NCBI GenBank assembly: GCA_035455605.1
Contig: DATIER010000062.1
Span: 1-15,279 of the forward strand
Direction of reading: 5' to 3'
DNA: 15,279 nucleotides
DNA from: AC-32 sp035455605
GTDB lineage: Bacteria; Actinomycetota; Thermoleophilia; Gaiellales; Gaiellaceae
Under the pieces are notes generated by a model. That model worked only from the letters and a program-made list of their open reading frames with translations. It was not told the origin of the DNA and searched no databases. This document shows positions 1-6,833 of this stretch, in pieces (within the stretch, counting starts at the first letter, position 1; each line of letters begins with the position of its first letter). The position numbers were made by a program, and so were the translations under genes.

Positions 1-216
1 GACAGGCGGGAGCGACTCTGGACGTCGCGCGTGTGGCCGGGCGCGCTCCTGGTCGCCGGCGAGATCCGCGGAACCTGGCGCCGGGCCCAGCACGCGGTGC
101 GCATCGAGAGCTGGGGCCGGCTCTCGCGGGCGGCCCGCGACGCCGTCGAGGCAGAGGCGACGAGCCTTCCGCTCCCGGGGCTCGCGCGCCCGCTCGAGGT
201 GGCCTGGGAGGCCTAG
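1..216 (+). CDS. Winged-helix DNA-binding domain protein (HTH_42/AlkZ-like), C-terminal fragment
   Basis: The frame is open from base 1 and ends at TAG 214-216, so only the last 71 residues of a gene that begins outside the window are seen. The fragment runs through LWTSRVWPGALLVAGEIRGTW, then a WGRLSRAARDAVEAEA segment and a final PLEVAWEA. The order 'VDG-x-I-x-G-x-W', basic strand, 'P/WGRL…R…EAEA' and closing beta-strand is what I recall from the C-terminus of winged-helix proteins of the HTH_42 family, which includes the DNA glycosylase AlkZ/YcaQ group. Members act on, or are proposed to act on, alkylated or crosslinked DNA, but catalytic residues would lie upstream and cannot be checked. 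The stop codon overlaps the convergent GFA gene's stop within CTAG. Family call moderately sure; function unproven. Confidence 0.6.
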   Translation, partial: DRRERLWTSRVWPGALLVAGEIRGTWRRAQHAVRIESWGRLSRAARDAVEAEATSLPLPGLARPLEVAWEA

Positions 217-902
217 CCCCGAAGGTCGACCAGCTCGCGGAAGGCGGGCTCGTCGCGGATCGGGTCGAAGTCCGAGTCCTGCCGGGCCATCTCGCGGCAG
301 CCTGCCCAGATCTCGATCGCCTGTGCCAGGTGCCCGACCGCGTCCGACGCGCTGCCCGAGAGGCTCTCGCAGCACGCGGTGTTGTAGTAGAGGTAGCCCT
401 CGTGGGGATGGGCGGCGATGAGCTCGCGACCCAGCTCCGCGGCCTCCGCGTAGCGACGCTCCTCGAGGAGCGGCCGCACCGGGTCCCACAGCTCGTAGGT
501 CTGGCGGTGGACGGAGTCCGGGAGGGCGATCCACAGGTGGCGCCGCGAGTCGTACCCCGACTCGGTCGGCGGCGGGAAGGTCGGGTCGGCGAACGAGCCC
601 GTGGAGACGACGACGAGGTCGGGCTCCGTCGGCTCGGTGTAGAAGACCTGCGAGCCGCAATCTGGGCAGAAGTGGAAGACGTGCTCCTTGCGGTCGGCCT
701 CGTCCGAGATCCGGGAGTAGTCGTCGAAGCGGCCGGTGATCTGCACCTGGTCGGCGTTGAAGCCGGCCTGCATGCCGAAGGCGCTGCCGGTCCGGCGCTG
801 GCATGCGAGGCAGTGGCAGATCGAGACGGCGAACGGGTCGCCCGTCACCTCAAGGCGAAGTTGCCCGCAGTGGCAGGCGGCTTCCCGGGTCGCGCTCGCC
901 AT
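213..902 (-). CDS. GFA-family zinc protein with C-terminal TPR-like extension
   Basis: 229 residues. Residues about 7-125 form a GFA/CENP-V domain (named after glutathione-dependent formaldehyde-activating enzyme): Cys10-x-Cys12, CHCLAC at 29-34 and CPDCGS at 79-84 are the usual zinc ligands. Most GFA proteins end near residue 120-140. Here a second module (about 140-229) reads as a TPR-like helical repeat: RRYAEAAELGRELIAAHP, YYNTACCESLSG, and a DFDPIRDEPAFRELV ending typical of TPR tails in actinobacterial small proteins. The GFA fold may bind thiol adducts, but true formaldehyde-glutathione activity is rarely shown, so the substrate is unknown. The ATG at 902 lies 53 nt inside the end of the upstream membrane-protein gene. 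No spaced Shine-Dalgarno is present; a TAGCGT sits 8 nt before the ATG. The stop overlaps the convergent gene in CTAG. Confidence 0.85.
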   Translation of the reverse strand: MASATREAACHCGQLRLEVTGDPFAVSICHCLACQRRTGSAFGMQAGFNADQVQITGRFDDYSRISDEADRKEHVFHFCPDCGSQVFYTEPTEPDLVVVSTGSFADPTFPPPTESGYDSRRHLWIALPDSVHRQTYELWDPVRPLLEERRYAEAAELGRELIAAHPHEGYLYYNTACCESLSGSASDAVGHLAQAIEIWAGCREMARQDSDFDPIRDEPAFRELVDLRG

Positions 903-1608
903 CTCCGGGAACGCTAGCGGGGACGCTTCGGCGCCGCCCGGCGAGAAGCCCCGCGAGCACGGGCGGGGTCGCCGCGATCGGGGAGGTCGCGAACAGCAGC
1001 AGGGCCCACAGGCCGGCCGCGACGCCGGTCGCCACGGCGGCCGCGGCGCGCCGTGCGACGAGCAGGCCGAGGAGGGCGGGCGCGGCGAAGTCGAGCCAGC
1101 CCATCGTCGCCGAGCCGAAGTCGATCTGCTGGAGCTCGGGCAGCGGCCGTCCGACCGTCGGCGGAACCGCGGCCTGCAGCGCCGTCATCGTCGGCCCGAC
1201 CTGCCGGTCGCCCCAGACGAGGATCACGTCCAGCACGACGAGCAGCACGAGGCCCGCGGTGAGCCACGAGGGCGGTGCGACCGAGGCGACGAGTCCGGTG
1301 ATCGCCAGGCACGCGCCCGCGATCAGCGCGACGCCCGCAGCGTCGGCGGTCCACGCGTCGGGCCGCAGCCAGGCGACCACGTAGAGCGGCGGTACGCACA
1401 ACGCCGGCAGCCAGGGCAGCCGCCAGCCGCGCGCCCAGCCCGCGCCCGCCGCGAGGAGCGGCGTCGCGACCGCTGCGAGCGCGGTCAGGAAGTCCGCGCC
1501 GCCGCCGACCTGCGCGACGGCCACGCCCACGACGAGCGCGACGACGGGAACGGCGAGCCCGAGGCTCCGCGAGGCCAGCAGCCGCCGCGGGCGGCCCGGC
1601 GCGAGCAC
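850..1608 (-). CDS. Polytopic membrane protein, possible divergent presenilin/SPP-like aspartic protease
   Basis: The reading frame encodes a strongly hydrophobic protein, 252 residues from GTG 1608. I count about eight membrane segments from this start. A ninth hydrophobic stretch (FVLSYGVLVLAQAALVLAP) lies in frame just upstream, but no ATG, GTG or TTG occurs between 1608 and GTG 1746, so the start is unresolved: 1746 would retain the ninth helix but overlaps the divergent gene. Two membrane-embedded aspartates stand out: Asp127 in VVLDVILVW and Asp173 in MGWLDFAAPALLG, 46 residues apart, followed by a last helix with TPPVLAGLL (216-218 PVL). This layout resembles presenilin/signal-peptide-peptidase-like GxGD proteases (YD, GxGD, PAL), with GWLD in place of GxGD. 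Sure that it is a real membrane protein; protease assignment is inference. The tail overlaps the downstream GFA gene by 53 nt. Confidence 0.6.
   Translation of the reverse strand: MLAPGRPRRLLASRSLGLAVPVVALVVGVAVAQVGGGADFLTALAAVATPLLAAGAGWARGWRLPWLPALCVPPLYVVAWLRPDAWTADAAGVALIAGACLAITGLVASVAPPSWLTAGLVLLVVLDVILVWGDRQVGPTMTALQAAVPPTVGRPLPELQQIDFGSATMGWLDFAAPALLGLLVARRAAAAVATGVAAGLWALLLFATSPIAATPPVLAGLLAGRRRSVPASVPGDGERDPGSRLPLRATSP
911..916 (-). promoter_or_regulatory. Possible -10 element for the GFA-TPR gene
   Basis: On the minus strand TAGCGT lies 8 nt before the ATG at 902. This fits the TAnnnT -10 pattern of actinobacterial (near-)leaderless starts. No recognisable -35 was seen. It lies inside the coding tail of the upstream membrane-protein gene, so it would be an internal promoter. 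Confidence 0.3.
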
Positions 1609-1683
1609 GAGCGCCGCCTGGGCGAGGACGAGGACTCCGTATGAGAGGACGAAGCGGATGCGAAAGACGGTACTCCCGGCGCG

Positions 1684-1689
1684 TAGGCT
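1684..1689 (+). promoter_or_regulatory. Probable leaderless -10 element for the GNAT-like gene
   Basis: TAGGCT is followed by six bases and then GTG 1696. This is the TAnnnT spacing at which transcription would begin at or within a base of the start codon. The GGAG between the element and GTG is too close to the start to act as a Shine-Dalgarno site. No clear -35 is visible about 17 nt upstream. Confidence 0.4.
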
Positions 1690-1695
1690 GGAGGC

Positions 1696-2127
1696 GTGTA
1701 CGAGCTCGTTCCCGAGGACTTCGAGGTGCCGGCGGAGCTGGAGCACGAGCGCTTCCGGCTGCGGATGCTCTCGGTCGACGACGTCGTGAAGGACTTCGAC
1801 GCTATCTGCAACCGGGTCGACCACCAGGGCGCGGCTCAGCCCCCGTTCGTCGAGACCGTGAGGGAGAACCTCGTCGACCTCGGCTGGCACCAGAAGGAGT
1901 TCGAGCTGCGCCGCTCGTTCGCCTACACGATCGTCGCGCCCGACGAGTCGCGCGTGCTCGGCTGCGCGTACGTCAACCCGTCGGAGACGCACGACGCGCG
2001 CATCCGCATGTGGGTGCGGCGCGACGCCTACGAGGCCGGCCTCGACCCGCTCGTCGAGGCCGCCGTGCGCGAGTGGGTCGAGCGCGACTGGCCCTTCGAG
2101 CGCGTCGACTGGGCCGAGCGCGGCTGA
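1696..2127 (+). CDS. GNAT-like N-acetyltransferase family protein
   Basis: 143 residues from GTG 1696 to TGA 2125-2127. The protein opens with a short acidic lead (YELVPEDFEVP), then RFRLRMLSVDDVVKDFDAI, which resembles the first strand and helix of the GNAT fold (R-L-R-x-L-x-x-x-D). A central strand pair follows (FAYTIVAPDESRVLGCAYV), then an IRMWVRRDAYEAGL strand-turn and a C-terminal helix, REWVERDWPF. The canonical acetyl-CoA loop (Q/R-x-x-G-x-G/A) is not evident, so it may be a degenerate or specialised member. Similar actinobacterial proteins carry a GNAT label; the substrate is unknown. The start is supported by a TAnnnT element six bases upstream and by the N-terminus matching what I recall of relatives. 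It is divergent from the membrane-protein gene and convergent with the GFA gene at 2133, with a 5-nt gap. Confidence 0.6.
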   Translation: MYELVPEDFEVPAELEHERFRLRMLSVDDVVKDFDAICNRVDHQGAAQPPFVETVRENLVDLGWHQKEFELRRSFAYTIVAPDESRVLGCAYVNPSETHDARIRMWVRRDAYEAGLDPLVEAAVREWVERDWPFERVDWAERG

Positions 2128-2132
2128 GAGGC

Positions 2133-2531
2133 CTACAGCTCGTCGTTCTGCGGCAGGTCGTCGGTGATCTCGTACCAGGGCGCCTTCGAGCCGACGTAGA
2201 TGTGCCCCTGCGGCCGGATCGTCGGCTCGTCGGCGAGCGACCCCAGCGCGACGTGGACCCAGCCGCCGTCGCGGACGACCGACCAGAGCAGCGAGCCGCA
2301 GACCCCGCAGCGCGTGTGGTTCCCCTCCTCGTCGCCCCAGACGAGCAGCCGGTCGGAGCCCTCGACGACCACGAGCCTCTCCCGCTCGATCCCCGCGAAC
2401 GGCTTGAACGCCGACCCGGTGCCGGCGCGGCAGCGCGAGCAGTGGCAGTTCAGCGAGTACACGAACGCGTCGGGGAGGCGGTAGCGGACCGCGCCGCACT
2501 CACACCCGCCGTGGAGCATCCGTTCGTTCAT
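2133..2531 (-). CDS. GFA-family zinc-binding protein, last gene of the POR operon
   Basis: 132 residues, the usual length for a stand-alone GFA/CENP-V protein. Zinc ligands are visible as Cys10-x-Cys12 (GGCECGAVRY), CHCSRC at 29-34 and CGVCGS at 75-80. The family is named for glutathione-dependent formaldehyde-activating enzyme, but most members have no proven reaction. The gene starts with ATG 2531, six bases after the porB stop, on the same strand, so it is probably co-transcribed with the pyruvate:ferredoxin oxidoreductase genes. A second ATG (residue 5) is possible. It differs from the GFA protein at 213-902 in lacking a TPR-like tail, and the two share only the metal motifs and general fold. 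A role in handling an aldehyde or thiol adduct near POR is speculation. It ends convergently with the GNAT-like gene. Confidence 0.87.
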   Translation of the reverse strand: MNERMLHGGCECGAVRYRLPDAFVYSLNCHCSRCRAGTGSAFKPFAGIERERLVVVEGSDRLLVWGDEEGNHTRCGVCGSLLWSVVRDGGWVHVALGSLADEPTIRPQGHIYVGSKAPWYEITDDLPQNDEL

Positions 2532-2537
2532 CGGGCC

Positions 2538-3488
2538 CTACGACGACGCGACGAGCGAAAAGTCATCGGCGCCGCAGCGGGAGAGGAGCTTCTCCCAGTC
2601 CGCGTCGACCTGCCGCTGGATCTCCTCGACCTGCGGCGGCCGCAGGTGCGCAAATCGCTTCTGGGGCGTGAGCCACTCGCCCACCGGCACGTGCTTCGGC
2701 GGCCGGTAGGTGAGCCGGTACTCGCCGTCGACGACCTCGTACAGCGGCCAGAAGCGCGTCTCGACGGCCGCCGTGAGGATCCGCGGTCCCAGCCGCGTCT
2801 CGTGTCCCCAGCCGACGGGGCAGTCGCTGAGCACGTTCAGGAACGCCGGGCCGTCCGCGGCCGCGGCGCGCTCCGCCTTGCGCGCGAGGTCGAACCAGAA
2901 GGCGGAGCAGGCCTGCGCGACGTACGGCGCGCCGTGGGCGACGGCGATCGCGGTCATGTCCTTGCGCTGCTGCGCCTTGCCGAAGCTGTCCGCCCCCGAC
3001 GGGCTCGTCGTCGTCGAGGCGCCGTACGGCGTCGCCCCGGAGCGCTGGACGCCCGTGTTCATGTAGGCCTCGTTGTCGTAGCAGACGTACAGCAGCCGGT
3101 GGCCCCGCTCGAGCGCGCCCGAGAGCGCCTGCAGGCCGATGTCGTACGTGCCGCCGTCGCCTGCGAAGACGACGACCGCCACCTCGGCGTCCTGCGGCAG
3201 CCCGTTCCGGCGGCGGAGCACCCGCTGCGCGGTCTCGACGCCGCTCGCGACCGCGGCCGCGTTCTCGAACGCGACGTGCAGCCAGGGGACGTTCCAGGCC
3301 GTCGTCGGGAACCTGGTCGTCGCGACCTCGAGGCAGCCCGTCGCGTTCACCACGACCGCCGGCCGGTGCAGCGAGCCGAGCACGGTGCGGACGACGACCG
3401 GGATCCCGCACCCCTGGCAGAGCGAGTGGCCGCCGGCGAGCGGCTGGACGCCGTGCTGCTCGCGGACGAGGGTCTTCAGGCGAGACAC
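2538..3488 (-). CDS. porB: Pyruvate:ferredoxin oxidoreductase beta subunit (thiamine diphosphate-binding)
   Basis: 316 residues, typical of PorB in four-subunit pyruvate (or related 2-oxoacid):ferredoxin oxidoreductases, which convert pyruvate and CoA to acetyl-CoA and CO2 while reducing ferredoxin in the cytoplasm. Visible features: CQGCG at 24-28, Cys52 in NATGCLEV and Cys223 in SDCPVGW, the four conserved cysteines that bind the subunit's 4Fe-4S cluster. The thiamine diphosphate/Mg motif is GDGG at 110-113 with the DN of YDNEAYMNTG at 138-139. The GTG start at 3488 is chosen because GAGGAG lies seven bases upstream and because the protein then begins at the expected distance from CQGCG. 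It overlaps the porA stop by 13 nt. Substrate range (pyruvate versus other 2-oxoacids) cannot be settled from sequence. Confidence 0.95.
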   Translation of the reverse strand: MSRLKTLVREQHGVQPLAGGHSLCQGCGIPVVVRTVLGSLHRPAVVVNATGCLEVATTRFPTTAWNVPWLHVAFENAAAVASGVETAQRVLRRRNGLPQDAEVAVVVFAGDGGTYDIGLQALSGALERGHRLLYVCYDNEAYMNTGVQRSGATPYGASTTTSPSGADSFGKAQQRKDMTAIAVAHGAPYVAQACSAFWFDLARKAERAAAADGPAFLNVLSDCPVGWGHETRLGPRILTAAVETRFWPLYEVVDGEYRLTYRPPKHVPVGEWLTPQKRFAHLRPPQVEEIQRQVDADWEKLLSRCGADDFSLVASS

Positions 3489-4633
3489 GGCTCGCTCCTC
3501 AGGCCGACGTAGGCCGGCGCCTCGCCGGAGACGATCTCCGGCAGGTCCTCCGGATGGAGCTCGCGCCCGCCGAGCCCGTACACGTGACCGCGCAGGTCGG
3601 CGCGGCCGCCGTAGAGCACCGACGCGACCTCGGCGAAGAGCGGCGGCGCGCCGCCGGGCGAGTCGGCCCGGTCGAGCACGACCACCGCCTTGGCGTCGGC
3701 GAGGGCCTCGGCGACCGCGGCGCGAGGGAAGGGCCGGAACGAGACGACTCGCAGCAGGCCGACCGGCTCACCCGCGTCGCGCATCGCGTCGACGCCCTCC
3801 TTCACGGTGCCGGCCGTCGAGCCCATCGCGACGACGACGGTGCGCGCGCCCTCGACGCGGTAACGCTCGACCGCGGCGAGCGGCCGTCCGGTCAGGCGCG
3901 TGAGCTCGAACGCGACGTCGTCGAGCGCGGGCAGCGCGGCCTCGAGCGCGGCGACCTGGGCGCGGCGCAGCTCGAAGTAGTAGTCGGGCATCGCGAACGG
4001 CCCCTGCGTCGCGGGCGTCGCGAGGTCGAGCACCGCGTGCGGGACGGCGTAGTCGCCGACGAAGCGGCGCACGGACTCCTCGGGCAGCAGCTCGACCGGC
4101 TCGGCGGAGTGGGTGATGGTGAAGCCGTCCTGGCAGACGAGCACCGGCAGCAGCACCTCCGGCCGCTCGGCCAGCCGCGGCGCCAGCAGCGTCATGTCGT
4201 AGGCCTCCTGCGCGTTCTCGACGAACAGCTGCACGACGCCGGAGTCGCGGATCAGCATCGAGTCCGAGTGGTCGCAGTGGATGTTGATCGGCCCGGAGAG
4301 GGCGCGGTTGCCGAGCGCCATCACGATCGGCGCCCGCATCGCGGCGGCGATGTAGACGACCTCGGCCATCAACGCGAGCCCCTGCGACGAGGTGGCGGTC
4401 ATCGTGCGCGCACCGGCGAGGGCGGACCCGATCGCCGCGCTCATCGCGGAGTGCTCGGACTCGACGTCGACCAGCTCGCCGTGCGCCTTCCCGTCCGCCA
4501 CGAACTTCGCGAAGCCCTGGATGATCGGCGTCTGCGGGGTGATCGGGTAAACCGGCACCACATCCGGATCGACCTGGCGCATCGCGTGCGCGACCGCCTC
4601 GCCGCCGGTCAGCAGCTCCAGCGCGGCGCTCAT
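3476..4633 (-). CDS. porA: Pyruvate:ferredoxin oxidoreductase alpha subunit
   Basis: 385 residues, normal for PorA. It contributes the pyrimidine-binding half of the thiamine diphosphate site and pairs with PorB. Motifs: VYPITPQTP at 28-36, VESEHSAMSAAIGSALAGA at 57-75, TSSQGL at 81-86 and NIHCDHSD at 117-124. A C-terminal domain (from about residue 255) resembles the transketolase-C fold, with VVAMGSTAGTVKEGVDAMR. The frame is open 15 codons further upstream to ATG 4678, but the start at ATG 4633 is preferred: it gives the family N-terminus (alpha-helical, followed by GGEAVAHA) and makes an ATGA overlap with porD, a common sign of translational coupling. The gene overlaps porB by 13 nt at its end. 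Separate A, B, D and G genes distinguish this from the single-chain enzyme. Confidence 0.95.
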   Translation of the reverse strand: MSAALELLTGGEAVAHAMRQVDPDVVPVYPITPQTPIIQGFAKFVADGKAHGELVDVESEHSAMSAAIGSALAGARTMTATSSQGLALMAEVVYIAAAMRAPIVMALGNRALSGPINIHCDHSDSMLIRDSGVVQLFVENAQEAYDMTLLAPRLAERPEVLLPVLVCQDGFTITHSAEPVELLPEESVRRFVGDYAVPHAVLDLATPATQGPFAMPDYYFELRRAQVAALEAALPALDDVAFELTRLTGRPLAAVERYRVEGARTVVVAMGSTAGTVKEGVDAMRDAGEPVGLLRVVSFRPFPRAAVAEALADAKAVVVLDRADSPGGAPPLFAEVASVLYGGRADLRGHVYGLGGRELHPEDLPEIVSGEAPAYVGLRSEPCLA

Positions 4634-4908
4634 TCCGCCACCATCTCGATCGCGCCCGTCGGGCACATCTCGGCGCACAGCTCGCAGCCCTTGCAGACGT
4701 CGAGGTCGAAGCCGGCGAAGGCGGTGCCGTCGAGCACGATCGCCGAGTCGGGGCAGTACAGCCAGCAGAGCAAGCAGTCCACGCAGCGGCCGAGGTCGGC
4801 CTCGGGCTTGAGGCCGGTGCGCCAGCCGCCCGTGAGGACGCGCTCGGCGTCGGCGCGCACCACGGTGCCGCCGGGCTCGAGCTCCTGCCAGGCCCTCAGC
4901 GCACCCAT
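4630..4908 (-). CDS. porD: Pyruvate:ferredoxin oxidoreductase delta subunit, 2x[4Fe-4S] ferredoxin-type
   Basis: 92 residues. Two complete C-x2-C-x2-C-x3-C-P cluster motifs are present: Cys42/45/48/52 (CVDCLLCWLYCP) and Cys72/75/78/82 (CKGCELCAEMCP). This is the small bacterial-ferredoxin-like subunit that relays electrons from the thiamine diphosphate centre to external ferredoxin. The N-terminal 40 residues (GTVVRADAERVLTGGWR) are the extension that PorD subunits normally carry before the first cluster. ATG 4908 is chosen over the longer open frame because GGAGG lies eight bases upstream, and because upstream residues are arginine-rich noise typical of an out-of-frame translation. It overlaps porG by 13 nt and porA by 4 nt. 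Confidence 0.95.
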   Translation of the reverse strand: MGALRAWQELEPGGTVVRADAERVLTGGWRTGLKPEADLGRCVDCLLCWLYCPDSAIVLDGTAFAGFDLDVCKGCELCAEMCPTGAIEMVAE

Positions 4909-5432
4909 GCGTGGCCCTCCTCGATCCCGGCCGTCAGCGCGGCGGGGTCGGACTTCGCGCCCAGCAGCCCGCGCGCCTGCTCCTCGAGCGTCTCGAGCGG
5001 CGGCTCGCCGAGCGCGGCCGCGACCGCGCCGATCATGACGACGTTCGCGAACCGCGCCCCGCTCGCCTCGGCCAGCCGCGCGGCGGGAACGCACACGACG
5101 CGCGCCTGCGGGAGCCCGGGGGGAGGCTCGTCCGCATTCACGAGGACGAGCGTCTCGGGGCCGACTCCCTCCGCCACGCCCGCCTCCTGGGCGAGCGACG
5201 GATCGAGCACGACGACGACGTCGGGGGAGACGACGGAGTCGTGTCGTCGGATGGGGCGGTCCGAGACGCGCGTGTAGGCGCGCACCGGCGCGCCCCGCCG
5301 CTCGGGGCCGTACTCGGGAAAGGCCTGGACGCTGCGGCCGGAGCGCAGGAAGGCGAGCGCCAGCAGGTGGGCGGCGGTCTTCGCGCCCTGCCCCGCGCGC
5401 GCGTGCCAGCGGATCTCGGTCGTGTCGCTCAT
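4896..5432 (-). CDS. porG: Pyruvate:ferredoxin oxidoreductase gamma subunit
   Basis: 178 residues, the normal size of PorG. The opening TEIRWHARAGQGAKTAAHLLA (GQG at 14-16) and the following FPEYGPERRGAPVRAYTRVS (38-57) are hallmark segments of the gamma domain of 2-oxoacid:ferredoxin oxidoreductases, where it supports CoA binding and subunit contacts. A Rossmann-like strand (DVVVVLDPSL) and the late ANVVMIGAVAAALG segment are also as expected. The ATG at 5432 overlaps the TGA of the upstream FAD oxidoreductase as ATGA, with GAGG about eight bases before it, which fixes the start. The open frame continues upstream to 5798, but that part is only a shadow of the FAD oxidoreductase. Confidence 0.95.
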   Translation of the reverse strand: MSDTTEIRWHARAGQGAKTAAHLLALAFLRSGRSVQAFPEYGPERRGAPVRAYTRVSDRPIRRHDSVVSPDVVVVLDPSLAQEAGVAEGVGPETLVLVNADEPPPGLPQARVVCVPAARLAEASGARFANVVMIGAVAAALGEPPLETLEEQARGLLGAKSDPAALTAGIEEGHAWVR

Positions 5433-6763
5433 CCCAGCGCCTCGTCGATCGCCCGGGCCGCGAGCTTCGCTTCGCGCACCGCCTCGACCGCGCTCGAGCC
5501 GCCGTTGACGGCGTCGCCGCCGGCGAAGAACTTCGGGCTCGTGGTGCGCCCGGTCGCGGGGTCGACCTCGACGCGACCCCGCGACAGGCGCAGTCCCTCG
5601 ACCAGCTCGGCGAGCTCCTCGCGCCCGCGCTGGCCGATCGCCTTCACTGCCGTCTCGGCGGGAATCACGAACTCGGAGCCCGGCACCGGCTCGGGCCGCC
5701 GGCGCCCGCTCGCGTCCGGCTCGCCCAGCGCCATCGTCTGGCACTCGACCGCGACCAGGCGGCCGTGCCCGAGGAAGCGCACCGGCGCGGCCAGCCACTG
5801 GAAGCGCACGCCCTCCTCCTCGGCCTCGTCGACCTCGTGCGGGTAGGCGGGCATCTCCTCGAGCGTGCGGCGGTAGACGAGCGTGACGTCGCGGGCGCCG
5901 AGGCGGAGCGCCTCGCGCGCGACGTCGATCGCCGTGTTGCCGCCGCCGATCACGGCCACCGAGCGGCCGACGGCAGGCGGCTCGCCGGACTTGACGGCCT
6001 CGATGAACGGCAGCGAGTCCCAGACGCCGGCGAGCGTGTCGCCGGGGTAGCGGACGTCGGCGTCGGCGCCCATGCCGACCGCCAGGAAGACCGCATCGGC
6101 GTCCGCGGCGATCGCCTCGAGCGTCGCGCGGTCGCGCACCGGGTGGCCGAGCCGGAAGGCGACGCCGAGGGCCTCGAGCGCAACCGCCTCCGCCGGCAGC
6201 GGGTCGCGCTGGATGCGGTAGGGCGCGATCGCGTAGCGGACGAGCCCGCCGACCTCCTCGCGCTCCTCGTAGATCGTCACCTCGTGGCCGCGCGCCGCGA
6301 GCTCGCCCGCGCAGGCCAGGCCGGCGGGGCCGGCCCCGATCACGGCGACGTGCTTGCCCGTCAGCGGGGCGCGCGAGCGCAGCGGCCGCGCGCGGGTCAG
6401 CGACCAGTCCGCCGCGTGTCGCTGCAGCGCGGCGATCTGGATCGGCTCACGGCCCTCGTGGCGCAGGACGCAGGCGCTCTCGCAGAGCACCTCGACCGGG
6501 CAGACGCGGGCGCAGCTGGCGCCCAGCAGGTTCTCGGCGAAGATCGTGTCCGCGGCGCGCCCGCGGTCGCCGTCGGCGATCGCCGAGACGAAGCCGGCCA
6601 CGTCGACATCCGCCGGGCAGGCGACGGTGCAGGGCGCCGGCGCGTGGGCGCCGCCGCACTCGAGACAGCGGTCGGCCTCGACGAGCGCCTCCGCCACCGT
6701 CAGCGGCGGTCGCAGCTCGTCGAAGACGATCCTCCGCTCGGTCTCCTCCAACGTCGCGGTCAT
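5429..6763 (-). CDS. GltD-like FAD/Fe-S NAD(P)H oxidoreductase, first gene of the POR operon
   Basis: 444 residues. The N-terminal Fe-S domain carries two cysteine groups (33, 36, 45, 49 and 84, 88, 94, 98), as in the glutamate synthase small subunit and dihydropyrimidine dehydrogenase N-terminus. An FAD-binding GAGPAG lies at 143-148, a nucleotide-binding GGGNTA at 273-278, and a final FAD contact FAGGDAVNGGSSAVEAVREA at 413-432. Such subunits pass electrons between NAD(P)H, FAD and Fe-S clusters to a partner. No glutamate synthase large subunit is nearby. The stop overlaps the porG ATG (ATGA), so the natural partner here is the POR complex or its ferredoxin, making this a plausible ferredoxin-NAD(P)+ or POR-linked reductase (inference). 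ATG 6763 is chosen because upstream residues are low-complexity and the family begins shortly before the first cysteines. Often annotated gltD, which may mislead here. Confidence 0.9.
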   Translation of the reverse strand: MTATLEETERRIVFDELRPPLTVAEALVEADRCLECGGAHAPAPCTVACPADVDVAGFVSAIADGDRGRAADTIFAENLLGASCARVCPVEVLCESACVLRHEGREPIQIAALQRHAADWSLTRARPLRSRAPLTGKHVAVIGAGPAGLACAGELAARGHEVTIYEEREEVGGLVRYAIAPYRIQRDPLPAEAVALEALGVAFRLGHPVRDRATLEAIAADADAVFLAVGMGADADVRYPGDTLAGVWDSLPFIEAVKSGEPPAVGRSVAVIGGGNTAIDVAREALRLGARDVTLVYRRTLEEMPAYPHEVDEAEEEGVRFQWLAAPVRFLGHGRLVAVECQTMALGEPDASGRRRPEPVPGSEFVIPAETAVKAIGQRGREELAELVEGLRLSRGRVEVDPATGRTTSPKFFAGGDAVNGGSSAVEAVREAKLAARAIDEALG

Positions 6764-6833
6764 GGCCGAAGTGTCGGCCGCCCGCCCTGCCGCGGCATCG
6801 GGGCGGCCGCTGAGCGCCCGCGCGGAAAACCCG

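Noticed and set aside
1641..3512. A 623-codon plus-strand open frame over GFA and porB
   Set aside because: Arginine-rich, no recognisable domain, antisense to porB and GFA whose motifs are clear.
3554..5038. A 494-codon plus-strand open frame over porA and porD
   Set aside because: Antisense shadow of porA/porD with no family features.
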